A stretch of DNA of 64,000 nt. It comes from Humulus lupulus. Its lineage: Eukaryota > Streptophyta > Magnoliopsida > Rosales > Cannabaceae. This document shows positions 45,179 through 58,400 of the stretch, piece by piece. The DNA lies in NCBI RefSeq assembly GCF_963169125.1, contig NC_084793.1, forward strand, positions 226,408,360-226,472,359, read 5' to 3'. The notes beneath the pieces were generated by a model, which was given only the letters and a program-made list of their open reading frames with translations, did not search any database and was not told the origin of the DNA. Position numbers and translations under genes: made by a program. How positions within the stretch are numbered: the stretch's first letter is position 1; every line of letters begins with the position of its first letter.

Positions 45179-48100
45179 TATGTTAGGATTTATGCCCTAA
45201 AAGCATGTAATTACATTTTATTGATTTAAATAAAAGTACAATTTTATTATATTTGAATGTTATAATTATTGTTTGAATAATTTCTATGAATACCCATAAA
45301 ATTCCATATTCATTTATGAGGCTATGATCTTGTATTAGTATAAGAGAATTAAGATCATATACAATGAATAAAATATTCAGTAACATTGAAGCAACGAATC
45401 TTGAATGAATGGTTGCTAGTATTGTAACGTCCTGCGTTTTTGGGTACCTTTAAACGACTCGGGTCAGGATTTTTTTTCCGAGTTAAGAATATTATTTTAA
45501 ATAATATTATATTTGTTTGGAAATTATTCCATGAGTTATTGCTAGCCAAATTATGAATTTTGTGATTTAAAAGTCAAGATAAGACTTTCGGTCTTGGACC
45601 GACACGAAAACCCTGATCAGGTAAAAATCTCGAAAAATAAAATGAAAAACTATGGCAAATATATTTTGAGCATAAAATACATTCATAAAAATTAAAGTTT
45701 GGTCAAAAATAATAAACCTAAGGGAAAATGGAAATTTTAGGGCATTTTGTGTTAAATGCTTAATTTTACCGAAATGGGAAATTTTATTCCATGAATGGAC
45801 CTTAGTTTAAATTTTATTCTGTGATTAATTAAATTAAATGTGAGAGACATTTAATTTAATTATTATGTGTTAAGTTTTGTGTTTAAAACTTAATAAGAGT
45901 GAAAAAGGTTATAGGAAGTCAAATTGGACTTTTCTTCTTGGGAAATATTTATTAACTTTTATATAAAAAAAATATGATCACATATATAATATATGTGGTG
46001 GCCGGCCATGTGAAGGATTTAATGGGGTTGACTAAATGTTTTTTTTAGTTTAATCCCAATTTAAATATAAGGGTTAAGGCATCAAGTGGATGGTAAAAAA
46101 AAATATTTGGATATTTTCTTAAGTTGATATGCTCTTCTAACCTTCCCCAACCGACCCCACTCTCTCTCACTTTCACTATCATCTTTTTGAAAACTCTCTC
46201 AAGTTTTCTCTCCATCTTCAACCTCAAGAACACTAAGAAGGCTTGGAAGCATTTAAGCTTTGGTCTAGGAAGGGTTTTCCCTAAGGTAAAGTTTCAATAA
46301 ACTAGACTTTTGTAAAGTTTTAACCATAGATTTTTAAATAGCTAATTATCTATGTTGTTGGGGGGAGTTGGTTAAGGTTTTGAAAGGTTTTTGAAGGAGC
46401 CAAAGCTAATAAGAAGATCCAAACCTTAAGCAAGAACAACAAAGAGGTAAAAAGTATACTTTTTATGGTTGTTATTGTATGGTTTTTAGTTATAAGCATT
46501 ATTTTGTATAGTTAATGCTTAAAGTTTCTTATTGGTGATGTAATAAGGTTATGGTAGTTGTTTTATAATTTTTATGATGCTTGTGTGTTGATTTTTGAAA
46601 ATAGGGACCAAAACCCTCAAGGGTTTTGTTGGAAACCCTAAAACAAAATATATGTTTTGAGCTGTGACTTCCAAGGGGTCAAGCATCTACTGTATATTTA
46701 TTTTCTAAAATTTAATTATACTGTTATGTTTTCGAGATTGAGTACATAAAATTGAGCTTTTGAAACACTCAAAAATCTTTAAAAATGAGTGAGTTATGCT
46801 ATTTCAAAGTTTAGGTAAAAAACTATTTTTTTCATATTCTTAATTTCGGGACCAAGTTTGGACAGTCACTGTATAGGGAAAATGAACCCATTTTTTTCTA
46901 AAATTTTGTGGACATATTACTGGCATAACCTAGTATTCCACTGTAAAATTTGGTAAGAAAATACTGAACGGTTTGAAAGTTATTAAGTGTCAAAGTTTGG
47001 AAAAAATAAGGACTTTAAAATAAGGTCATTTTTACCTCATTGTTGGAAAATAATTTCACCAATAAAAAATGTTCCTTTTGACCTAAAATTTTAAAAATAT
47101 CTAAATGGCATACCAAAAATGGAATTGGAAAATTTTGGTAACAATTGGATAAGTAAATTTCAAGTTATGAACTAACAAAGTATGTTGTTAAAAATGTGGA
47201 AAATAGGATTTTCACACTTAGTGTAAAAATGAGATTTTGGAACTTAAGGTAAAAAGAAAATTTTGCTTATTGCAAGATAAAAACTTGGTAAGTCTTGAAA
47301 ACATATTTTGCCCTAAAATACCACTTTGAGTTTAGTGAGAATTATTTTTATTAAAGAATTTTTATTCTTTCTAAAAATAAAAGCATTAATTTAATAATAA
47401 GTTAATAAATTAAAATAGGGTTTACAACCATATATTTTGATAAAATAATTAGGTGAATTATTTTTCTAGTAAGTAAACTTGATTAATTGACTTCAAAAAA
47501 AATTAACTAGTCAAGATGAGAAATTTTAACGGTTTTCCTAATTAAGATAAAATTATGCTATTTTCTTAAAACAGTTTTTAGAGAATAAAACCTTAAGAAA
47601 AATAAAAGAAAAATTAAGAGTTATTTTCTTGAAAAATAATTAAGAAATTTAATTAGTATTTTCTGGATATAATACCGGCTAAAATCTTCTATATATTTAA
47701 CCGACTTGTTGAAAGTACGGGTTAATAGCGATACTTTTAAAGAATAAGATTTTTAGCGGATTGTGGGAAAATACTATTGTGATACCCGAGCCTAGGTATC
47801 AAGACCATAGGATAGGTCTCCCCGAGACTTAGGGTTTAGTCTCAAATATTTTTGTATGAATTTCCTTAATGGGTTTAAAACCAAATAAGGATCACTAATC
47901 CTTACAAATGATTTTTAAAATGACCAAACTGCCCAAAATAATAATAATGAATTATGAGTGTCATAGTTAATCCGAGTATACTGTATGGATAACTATAGTA
48001 TTGGCTAGCGTAACTGGACTGAACGTTGGAGGGTGAAATCATGCTGAGAGCAAAGGACTCCAAGTAAGTCAACTTATATTGTGTGGCTGCAACATAAAAC

Positions 48101-48492
48101 AACTATTGTATTGTATGTTAGTATAGGGACACATGCACATATATACACTGTCGTAGAAAGTTGCTTAGAGACATTAGTCTAGTGGGTGCTGATTTAGAAA
48201 ATATGAACGGTAGATATTCATCATATCCTAGATGGCTGACCGTCACACTGCTTGATTTTATTATGTCTGGTTCATTACCGCGACAAGTGGCCAAGAGGTG
48301 AGGATTGCTGGTTAAACCTAGGGGTGCAAAAATGAATGGGACCTAGGGGCCCTCATGCTTACTTAATCAGTGAACGGTTATAACCCGAGCAAGTGCTCTA
48401 ATAAGTTATTCCCGGATAGCAAGCGTGAATATTGGCCATTCAGTGAGAGTGCCTAGATACTAGGGGTTGCCAAGTTTGAGTGAGGCTGAACA

Positions 48493-49662
48493 TGTTATAT
48501 TATTTTATAATATAATGTAAAATTATATTATATTATAATATAATGTTTTAGATTAAATAAATGTGACAAAGTGTGTCACATATTGTAACACATGATAGAG
48601 AGTTACAATATTTAAATATATGAGATATATCCAAATAATGTAACATATTTGGTGTTACAAATTTGTAACCTCCAAATATTACCCTTTATTGTGTAAATTG
48701 TTGTTACACAATGTTGAGATGAATTTCATAGAGCCATATGTGATATGGCTGTTAGAGATATGATTTTAACCACAATAATGTGTTTTGGGAGTTACAAAAT
48801 CATTTGGGAGGGTTTGGAACCGTTTGGAAAAACATCACATTTTTTGTGCTGAATTTGGTCAGTGGCCGCGGCCACCAACATTCATTGGCCGCGGCCTGTG
48901 GGTCAGAGACCAGTGGCCGCGGCCACTAATGTCTCTGGCCGTGGCCACAGGCCAAAACTGACCAAATTTTCAGTTTTTTCAATCTTTGTTGAACGGCTCA
49001 AAAAACCCAAATAACTCCCAAATATCATTTTTAATTCCATATTAATCCAATTAAACATTGGTAACGACCATGGGAGTTGGTAGAATTTGAAATTCAAATG
49101 GTGTCTCTAAACTCTATAAATAGGAGCCTATAGCTCACTTGTAAGACACAACATTTTCTATCCATTAGAGCACTTGGCTAGAAACACCTTGAGGCTTGAT
49201 AATTCCATAAAGCTTTTCCAATATCTGAGAGAGATCCCTTAGTGCTTGAGTTAGGGGGAAATAAGCTTTTTGACAAAGGTTTTAAGCCTTGTTCAAGTTG
49301 GTGATCCCCAACCCTCTTCACTTAGGTTGTGTAAGTGAGAGTTTGCTTGTGTTTCTATTCTTCTTTTTATTCTATTGCTTTTCTTCTTATTCTCTTGTTC
49401 TATTTACTTGTATATTTTGTTTAAGAGTTGTAATCTTTCTTTTGGTCTAAACACTTTATTTTACTTGTAATCTTTTGCTTAGAGTTGTATTCTCACTATT
49501 CTCTTCTTCATCATCATCTTCTTCCTTTTCTTTGTTTATTTGTAATTTTCAGTTATAGAGTTGTAACCTTATTTAATCAATCTATTTTATTTGTAATATT
49601 ATTGCTTAGAGTTGTAATATTATATTCATTTCCATTGAGGCAAAACTATTTTTTTCCTAACA
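48493..49662 (+). repeat. COP-3 5' LTR
   Basis: TGTTATATTATTTTATAATA...TTTTTTCCTAACA, 1170 bp, AT-rich except for a cluster of GGCCGCGGCC palindromes at 48862-48946. TATA box CTATAAATAGG at 49114-49124. Confidence 0.95.
49115..49122 (+). promoter_or_regulatory. TATA box of COP-3 5' LTR (copy at 54890-54897)
   Basis: TATAAATA in the context AACTCTATAAATAGGAGCC, a canonical plant TATA box, identical in both LTRs. Confidence 0.75.
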
Positions 49663-49691
49663 TTCAAAAGCTTACCCCTTTTTTTGTTTCA

Positions 49692-51711
49692 ATGGAAGGG
49701 GAGACAATCAAGATCATGAACCAAGACCTAGTGAGATTGGATAGGTTTGATGGATCCAATTTTACTAGGTGGCAAGACAAGGTGAGGTTTCTTTTAACCA
49801 CTCTCAAAATCGCCTACATCCTTGAGTCTTCCTTGGCACCTCTAGCCGAGCCATCCGACAAAGACACTCCCGAGGAGGTGGAAAAGAGAAGGAAGAAGGA
49901 GGAGGACAACCTTCTTTTTAGGGGTCATATCCTCAACGCCCTATCCGATAGGCTCTATGACCTCTACACCGAGACCAAATCGGCCAAGGAGATATGGGAT
50001 GCACTTGAGAAAAAGTTTAAGGCGGAAGAGGAAGGTACCAAAAAGTTTTTGATATCTCAATACTTCGATTTCAAATTTTTGGTGATAAACCTATTCTTCC
50101 TCAAATTCATGAATTGCAAATTATTGTTAATAAATTGAAAGTGTTAAAGATTGAGCTTCCCGAGGCCTTTCAAGTTGGTGCTATAGTGGCTAAATTACCA
50201 CCAACTTGGAAGAGCTATAGGAAAAGAATCCTTCATAAAAATGAGGATTATTCTTTGGAGGAGATCCAAAAGCATATTTGAATCGAAGAGGAATCGATAT
50301 GTAGAGATAAACTTGTGGAGGGGTCTAATGGAGAGACTTCCAAAGAAAATGCGGTGTCACAACCGAAACATCCCAAAAACAAAGGGAAAAAAGGTAATGA
50401 AAAACCTTTGGGTCCAAAAATCAACCCAAACAAGTTTAAGGGCGAGAAAGGTCCGTGCTTTGTGTGTGGGAAAAAGGGTCACTATGCTAGAGAGTGTAGG
50501 CATAGAAAAGACCAACAAGGACCTAAGGTGAACGCAACTCAAGAGGAAAACATAGTTGCTACCCTTAGTGAGGTGAATGCGGTCCAAGGCAAGGCGAAAG
50601 GGTGGTGGTATGATACATGTGCCACCGTCCATGTCACCTATGAGAAATCATTGTTCAAGACCTTTGAAGAGTCAAAGGGCAACCATGAGATACAAATGGG
50701 CAATGAGGGAAAATCCAAGGTACTTGGCAAAGGTACTATTGATGTTTACTTCACCTCCGGCAAGAAAGTTACATTAGTGATTGTACTTTATGTTCCTGAA
50801 ATGAGTAGAAACTTGGTAAGTGGTGATTTGCTTGGCAAGCCCGGCATTAAAGCCGTTTTTGAGTCCGGTAAACTTATACTTACCAAATCAAATGTATTTT
50901 TGGGAAAGGGGTACTCTTGTGAGGGTATGGTTAAATTGTGCACCAATGATGTAACTTTCAATGTTATCAATAAAAATGCTAATTCCGCCTATATTGTTGA
51001 GTATGATTCTTTATTTTTGTGGCATCTTAGACTATCGCATATAGGTTTTTCTACCATGAAAAGAGTAGTAAAATGTGGTATGATTGCATGCAATATTAAA
51101 AACTATGGTAAATGTGAAACATGTGTTAAGGCGAAAATGATTAAGAAACCATTTCCTAGTGTAGAAAGATCATCTAATTTACTAGATTTAATCCATAGCG
51201 ATCTTTGTGAATTAAATGGTGTTTTAACTAGAGGTGGTAAAAGGTATTTTCTTACTTTTATAGATGATTTTAGTAGATATACCTATGTGTTTCTTTTAAA
51301 GCATAAAGATGAAACTTTTGATGCTTTTAAATTGTATAAATTAGAAGTTGAAAATCAACTAAATAAAAAGATTAAGGTGCTAAGAAGTGATAGAGGAGGA
51401 GAGTACTTCTCTAATGAATTCAATACATTTTGTGAAGAAAATGGTATAATTCATGAGTGCACTGCACCTTATACACCACAACACAATGGTGTTGCCGAAA
51501 GGAAAAATAGGACTTATCTAGAGATGATAAATTCTATGTTGGTGTTTTCTAAGTTGAACTTCAACTTATGGGGTGAAGCGCTTTTAACCGCTTGTCACAT
51601 TCTTAATCGAATACCGATGAAGAAAAATGAGATATCTCCATATGAGTTATGGAAAGGAAGAAAACCCAACATAGGGTACTTCAAAGTGTGGGGGTGTCTT
51701 GCATATTGCTA
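49692..51711 (+). pseudogene. gag-pol: COP-3 gag-protease-integrase
   Basis: Start ATG 49692 (MEGETIKIMNQDL), the first after the LTR. Gag: FDGSNFTRWQDKVRFLL, then a one-base loss in the T run at 50076-50080 shifts the frame, and TGA at 50279-50281 follows. The knuckle CFVCGKKGHYAREC (CX2CX4HX4C) is intact at about 50457-50500. The protease motif reads WWYDTCATVH, with Cys where the usual D-S/T-G has Gly. Integrase: WHLRLSHI and CETCVKAK zinc-binding region, catalytic LIHSDLCEL, VLRSDRGGEY and the Glu in HNGVAERKNRT. A TAG at 51709-51711 separates it from RT, but the frame is the same. Confidence 0.92.
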
Positions 51712-53698
51712 GAAAAACGAACCTAATAGAACAAAGTTAGATTCAAGAGCCATAAAGTGTGCTTTTGTTGGTCATGCCAACAATAGCAAAGCTTATAGGC
51801 TATTAGACTTAGAGTCTAATATTATGATTGAATCTAGAGAAGTTGAATTCTTTGAGAATATGTTATGTGACAACAATTCTCAAGCTTCGACATCTCTAAA
51901 GGATAATTTGTTATATGAGAACAATTCTCAAGCTTCTACATCCAACGTTGATTCTCAAGAGGAGAATTCTCAAAAGGATGTAAAGCAACCCTTTGAACCT
52001 AGAATAATTCAAAGGCTTAAAAATCATAAAAGTCTAGTAGTGGATTCTCAACGAATTTCATTCTACATGGTAGAAGGAAATAGAGAGGAAGTCATTAGGA
52101 AAATTCCTATTGTACTTCTCGTTGAGGATGATCCTAAGACTTATAGAGAAGCTATGCAATCGAGAGATAGTGCATTTTGGAAAGAAGCCATCAATGATGA
52201 GATGGATTCCATTCTTTCCAATAACACTTGGGAATTGGTAGACCTCCCACCGGGGTCTAAGCCAATTGGGTGTAAGTGGGTATTTAGGAGAAAATACCAC
52301 ACTGACGGCACTATTCAAACTTTTAAAGCTAGATTAGTAGCTAAAGGGTTTAGGCAAAAAGAGGGTATCGATTATTTCGATACCTATGCGCCTGTTGCAA
52401 GAACAACTTCTATAAGAATCTTGTTCGCTTTAGCTTCTATACACAACTTGTATGTTCATCAAATGGATGTCAAAACGACATTCCTTAATGGTGACCTCAA
52501 TGAGGAGGTCTATATGGAACAACCCGAAGGGTTTGTCCTACCAAAATATGAACATAAAGTTTGTAGACTTGTAAAATCCTTATATGGATTGAAACAAGCT
52601 CCTAAGCAATGGCATGAGAAATTTGATCAAGCCATCATGTCTAATGGGATTAGACATAACAATGGAGACAAGTGTTTGTATTCCAAAACTTGTAAGGGAT
52701 ATGTGATCATTGTTTGCTTATATGTGGATGACATGCTTATTCTAAGTAATAGCATGAAAGGGATAGAAGAAACGAAGAGGTTTCTGTCATCAACCTTCAT
52801 GATGAAAGATCTTGGAGAAGTTGATACCATACTCGGTATCAAAGTAAAGAAACATAGTGGGGGTTTTGCGTTAGGGCAAGCCCACTATGTTGAGAAAGTA
52901 TTGAACAAATTTAACCATCTCAAGGTTAAATATGCCAATACTCCATTCGATCATAGTGTAAAACTAGAGAAGAATGAAGGAAGAGCGGTGGCTCAATTGG
53001 AGTACGCTAGTGCTATAGGGAGTCTAATGTACGCTGCCCAGTGTACTAGACCTGATATAGCATTTGCGGTAAGTAAACTTAGTAGGTTTACAAGTAATCC
53101 AAGTGTGGATCACTGGAAGGCAATTGGAAGAATCCTAGGTTATCTTAAGAAAACCAAAGGACTAAGCCTTCACTACTCCAAATTTCCTTCGATTTTAGAA
53201 GGATATACAGATGCAAGTTGGATATCCAATCTTGGGGACAACTGTTCCACAACTGGTTGGGTATTTACACTTGGTGGAGGTGCAATTTCTTGGGGTTCCA
53301 AGAAACAAACCTGTATATCTCATTCCACTATGGAAGCAGAGTTCATAGCTCTAGCTGCTATCGGCAAAGAGGCCGAATGGTTAAGGGATCTGTTGATAGA
53401 GATTCCCCTAATCAAAGATAATGTATTTACTGTATCGATACATTGTGATAGTCAAGCGACATTGGCTAGAGCATACATCGGAGTGTATAATGGGAAGTCT
53501 AGACACATTAGTCTAAGACATGGATATATAAGAGAATTGATTCAAAGAGGAGTCATCTCAATATCCTATGTGAGAACAAGTGATAATCTGGCGGATCCTT
53601 TCACTAAGCCACTAACGAGGGATTTAGTGGCCGCATCATCTTGGGGATGGGACTTAAACTCCCTAAAGAGATTCACGATTGATGGTAACCTATCTTAA
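51712..53698 (+). pseudogene. pol: COP-3 reverse transcriptase and RNase H
   Basis: Continues the same frame to TAA at 53696-53698. [40 protein letters not shown], catalytic [14 protein letters not shown] and CLYVDDMLI (the YVDD box), then [10 protein letters not shown]. RNase [28 protein letters not shown] and the terminal ADPFTKPL. All catalytic acids are present and no further stop occurs over about 660 codons, so this half looks functional. TNT1-type copia. It would copy the element RNA into DNA in virus-like particles. Confidence 0.94.
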
Positions 53699-54291
53699 CA
53701 CTAGTTATTCAACTAGTGTTAGGTTCAATAGGTAATAACAAGTCAATCAAGTGAATATTAGTTGTACTCAAAACAAGTCCCATCTGAGATATTGAGTACT
53801 TGTGTGTTACCAAATGGAGGGTTAAAACTGAAAGGTTTTTTAATAGAATTCAGTCTTGTAAAGACAAGTATTTTTGGTAACAAAATACTGTAAGAATTCT
53901 ACCTATATGGACCTAGGGGTGGTGCCGCCTCTCATGAGAATTGGGAGTATTCTCAAGAACGTCCATGAATGGAAAGTGCACATGGCCATTAACGGTGCAA
54001 AGCGAGACATAGAGGTCTCAAGTGAACATCGCAAAGGTGTGTGTGTTATCACCGATTTGTCCTCATGAAAAGATGGTTCAATGCCTAGTGCAACCTAATT
54101 TTCGACAAATTTTGTGATAATTACACTATAGTAAAGTTCAAGTTGAAAAACACTTTAATTTATGCACTAATGCAATGACTCCTATAAGAGAGAGTTCTTA
54201 TTTAATCAAGTGGGGGATATGTTATATTTCAAAATATAATGATTGATTAAATAAGTGTTACAATAGATAACTATTTAATCTTGTGGGGGAA
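53699..54291 (+). other. COP-3 3' untranslated region with two polypurine-tract copies
   Basis: No coding sequence. Two similar blocks end it: TTAATCAAGTGGGGGATATGT near 54199-54220 and TTTAATCTTGTGGGGGAATGT just before the LTR. The first is followed by TTATATTTCAAAATATAATG, which imitates the LTR start. Confidence 0.7.
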
Positions 54292-55436
54292 TGTTATATT
54301 ATTTTATAATATAATGTAAAATTATATTATATTATAATATAATGTTTTAGATTAAATAAATGTGACAAAGTGTGTCACATATTGTAACACATAATAGAGA
54401 GTTACAATATTTAGATATATGAGATATATCCAAATAATGTAACATATTTGGTGTTACAAATTTGTACCCTCCAAATATTACCCTTTATTGTGTAAATTGT
54501 TGTTACACAATATTGAGATGAATTTCATAGAGCCATATGTGTATGGCTGTTAGAGATATGATTTTAACCCCAATAATGTGTTTTGGGAGTTACAAAATCA
54601 TTTGGGAGGGTTTGGAACCGTTTGGAAAAACAACACATTTTTTGTGCTGAATTTGGTCAGTGGCCGCGGCCTGTGGGTCAGAGACCAGTGGCCGCGGCCA
54701 CTAATGTCTCTGGCCGCGGCCACAGGCCAAAACTGACCAAATTTTCAGTTTTTTCAATCTTTGTTGAACGGCTCAAAAAATCCAAATAACTCCCAAATCT
54801 CATTTTTAATTCCATATTAATCCAATTAAACATTGGTAACAGCCATGGGAGTTGGTGGAATTTGAAATTCAAATGGTGTCTCTAAACTCTATAAATAGGA
54901 GCCTATAGCTCACTTGTAAGACACAACATTTTCTATCAATTAGAGCACTTGGCTAGAAACACCATGAGGCTTGATAATTCCATAAAGCTTTTCCAATATC
55001 TGAGAGAGATCCCTTAGTGCTTGAGTTAGGGGGAAATAAGCTTTTTGACAAAGTTTTTAAACCTTGTTCAAGTTGGTGATCCCCAACCCTCTTCACTTAG
55101 GTTGTGTAAGTGAGAGTTTGCTTGTGTTTTTGTTCTTCTTTTTATTCTATTGCTTTTCTTCTTATTCTCTTGTTCTATTTACTTGTATATTTTGTTTAAG
55201 AGTTGTAATCTTTCTTTTGGTCTAAACACTTTATTTTACTTGTAATCTTTTGCTTAGAGTTGTATTCTCACTATTCTCTTCTTCATCATCATCTTCTTCC
55301 TTTTCTTTGTTTATTTGTAATTTTCAGTTATAGAGTTGTAACCTTATTTAATCAATCTATTTTATTTGTAATATTATTGCTTAGAGTTGTAATATTATAT
55401 TCATTTCCATTGAGGCAAAACTATTTTTTCCTAATA
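54292..55436 (+). repeat. COP-3 3' LTR
   Basis: 1145 bp. Lacks 23 bp that lie between two GGCCGCGGCC copies in the 5' LTR. Ends CCTAATA, with the terminal CA changed to TA. Preceded by the polypurine tract TTGTGGGGGAA. Confidence 0.95.
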
Positions 55437-58400
55437 GAACACCCTAGGGGCAACTGCTCACCAATACCACTGATTAACATAGAAGTCTCTGTAAAACCGT
55501 GTAACTTTGATTACACTCTTGGATAAGTAGTGATGCCCTAGGTAACTTGATGGTTACCCTTGTGAGGGATTTACTCTTGGATAAGTAGCGATGCCCTAGG
55601 TAACACGATAGTTACCCTTGATGGGGATATTTATTGGCTAGATCTTAGTGTTGAGACTCGATTCTCTCTTACAGATTAGCATTTATGCTGGAGGGCGTGT
55701 TATGCCCGAATTGTTGGAAATTGTCGAGCGTTGGTCTCGAATTATATTGTGATATATTATATCTGCTTGCTCTAGGATTTTCTGAGTGTAGGGATTTTAT
55801 ATTGTGATATATTATATCTGGTTATATGAAATAATTTGTTATTGGTTATCAGGCATGTTCTTAAGTTTGTCAGGATGCTTTTGCGTTCTTGAAATTGATT
55901 GTGTAGGGTCCGGATGGATCTGGAACCCTAATTATCTGCATGCTTTTGTTTTAAGGTTGAACTTACTAAGCGTTTTCGCTTACCTAGTTGTTTCCTGTTG
56001 TTGGTAAGAACAAGAGCAAGGCAGAGCAGAGCAGTGAGCGTTGGAGTCTACCTTGCGAATGTACATGTGGACCGACCTTTTGGGAAGCCGTTTTATTTTT
56101 GTAAATGTTGTGTAATTTTCCTAAACTAGGCTCACTCTACTCTTTATAAAATATGTTTGTAATTAAATGTTAAGTATGTCCATAAGACTTTTTAAAAAGT
56201 TTTTTTATACGGGATTTTGAGACATTTTGTAAAATGAAAACATTTATATTTCCGCATTATCGAGTCTTGAAAATCTGGGTCGTAACAAGTACAGTTTATT
56301 AAGCATACAGGATGCAAGTAATCTAGATTCAGATTACTGATGTGAATAGACATCTTGGCAAAGGTTTTGTATATAATTGAGATTATATATGATAGGGACG
56401 ATATGAATTAACTATCTTTATAAACTTACCATTTGCCATAAATATTTAAAAGATGATCATTTGTAGATCAGTCTAAATCCTGAGTAGTCATGAACTTCTG
56501 TTTGTGCTTATTGGATCTTTTGATTCACTCGTTAAGATTTCTTAGTATAATGAGGCTAGTGAATTTTGTTTTGGAGATTCAATATCATGAATGGTTGGGA
56601 ACATGATTTATAATATTGGAATCTATACTTTCCTAATGGATAAATATTAGTTCTCATAAGGGTTAATTTTGGAACTGAATAGTTATTAAGCTCAAATTTA
56701 TAATTTCATTATAGATTAATTATTCGCTAGTGAATTAATGGTACTTAAGGAACAAGAGGTAATTAGAAGGGTAAAACGGTAATTTGACCAGCTCTAATTA
56801 AAAAACCAATAAATGGAGGACAAAACTTCATTTATTCATTATATCAATGGACTACAAAGAAAACTCTGTAAATATAATTCTATAAATACTTAGAATGCAA
56901 TTCCATATTTATAGTGGAGTAATCATGGAATTAATAAATAAGATTATTAGATTAAAGAGTTTGATTAGTTTATTGCAACTTCATATAATAGGCCCATGGT
57001 CCCCAAGTATAACGCCCTTAGTTGCCTATCTCTATTAAAAGACTAATTTTAATAATAACTTCATAGAATTTGTAATCTGATTGAAAATACAATGGGTCTT
57101 TATTTAAAATAGATGAAGAGTTTGGATCCAATGCTCAAAACAAAAGAGAATTTGATGCAGTCTTAAAAATAAATAAGTACATCTCACTTATAAATTAACA
57201 TAATGAAAGACTTTAAGGCTCCATGGCATTCCAGATCGTTTTCTCATTCAATGGCTCCCCGCAACATACATACATACTTATGGAAAACTGACTCAGCTCA
57301 CCATGTGTGCCAAACAAGTCTACCTAGTGTTTACCTGCAAGGGGGGGAGTAAGGGGGTGAGCTAAAAGCCTAGTAAGGAAGTACAAACAAGACATACAAG
57401 CATAAGCGACATATTTCATACATTCTTAACATACTTTTCTTATCGCAATTACTATCAACATAAGTCATAATCATAAACATGAGACTATTTGCGACATAAG
57501 CATAATCGTACATCATAAGATAGTAATCATAACCATAAGATCATTTGCATCATGATCATAAACATACAACATAAGATCATAAGAAACATAATCATAAGCT
57601 TACAACATAAGATCATTGCCCCCTATTGTCCAATGATCACATGTGACTCCCATTTTGGTCACTTCCATGGCACCATTTTGGCCATGAATTTCCCTGGCAC
57701 CATTTTAGTTAGAATCTTAGGCACGTCTGTCCTTAATAATATTGTAGCACTAGGTTAATCAAACACAAACACATCCATACATATCTCATAATAAGAGTTT
57801 ATTCAGGAACATAACATAAAAACATTCATAAAACATCCATAACACCCTTTTTGGTCAACTTTTGTGACACCATTTTTGTTGTAGTCTTAACATCAGTCAC
57901 ACAACATATACCTTATCATAAAACATTAGTAACATTATAGCAATCCAAGAATAAATACTATCTAACTTCCTTACCTCGAGTCCAAGCACAAAACCCAAAT
58001 AGCACATGACCACTTCCTCAAAAGCCTAAACATAGCAAGTACAATTTGGTCTCAATCATAATTTATACTCACACAAGTACATCACAAAAGTTTGCACGAA
58101 CTTGTATACTTTCTAAGTGCCTATGACGAAACGTATAGGTCACAAGAATATCACAAAACTCATAATACATTGAATACCACTTATCATGCTTCCATTTATA
58201 CATAAAATCATCGACTAAATCACATAAGAATTTTAAGCAACCCCAACTTTGAAATTATATACTTGGCCTAAATGTACAAAAATGTGACACTTTGTTTTAC
58301 AATTTTTTTTTTTTTACCAAAACTCATGTTTCACATTACTTAAAACTCATAACATGTTTGAAACAAATTTCTTTTAAAATGTCTCAAAGGATCTAAAATT

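Larger units (their letters stand above)
40963..45180 (-). mobile_element. GYP-4: gag-containing Tat-like fragment, split by L4
   Basis: Minus-strand gag occupies 44158-45180 and continues on the other side of L4 from 41920 to about 41780. The rest (40963-41780) is non-coding with GCCAAAGGCTATGAGG-type repeats near 41155-41260, comparable to the repeat-rich 3' regions of GYP-2 and TRG. It is cut off by COP-2 at 45181 and by L3 at 40962; no LTR of its own is visible. Confidence 0.72.
48493..55436 (+). mobile_element. COP-3: nearly complete Ty1/copia retrotransposon
   Basis: LTRs 48493-49662 and 54292-55436 with the perfect duplication GAACA (48488-48492, 55437-55441). The interior carries gag, protease, integrase, RT and RNase H in copia order. 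Between LTRs I see about 20 substitutions plus a 23-bp indel, roughly 2 percent divergence, so this is the youngest full element in the window. One frameshift and two stops break the polyprotein. Confidence 0.95.
45423..56287 (+). repeat. Long LTR L5, split by COP-3
   Basis: TGTAACGTCCTGCG...CTGGGTCGTAACA in two parts (45423-48492 and 55442-56287), about 3.9 kb. Flanks AGTAT and AGTAC form a near-perfect 5-bp duplication. No coding sequence. Donor-like AAG|GTAAAG near 46285, hairpin AAGCG-TTTT-CGCTT at 55968-55981. A repeat of about 66 bp (CTCTTGGATAAGTAG(T/C)GATG) is doubled at 55517-55625. Confidence 0.75.
45181..57006 (+). repeat. COP-2 copia LTR, split by L5 and cut by L6
   Basis: Starts TGTTAGGATTTATGCCCTAA at 45181, inside GYP-4 gag. 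Parts 45181-45422 and 56288-57006 are recovered; the remainder lies beyond L6 and the window. Shared blocks with the COP-1 LTR (start sequence, GGCCCATGGTCCCC) show the same copia family. Too incomplete to tell a solo LTR from a full element. Confidence 0.7.

Noticed and set aside
49485..49691. N-terminal extension of the COP-3 gag upstream of 49692
   Set aside because: It lies in the 5' LTR; the same ORF start appears in the 3' LTR at 55260 without gag. The ATG at 49692 is the first after the LTR and starts the typical gag.
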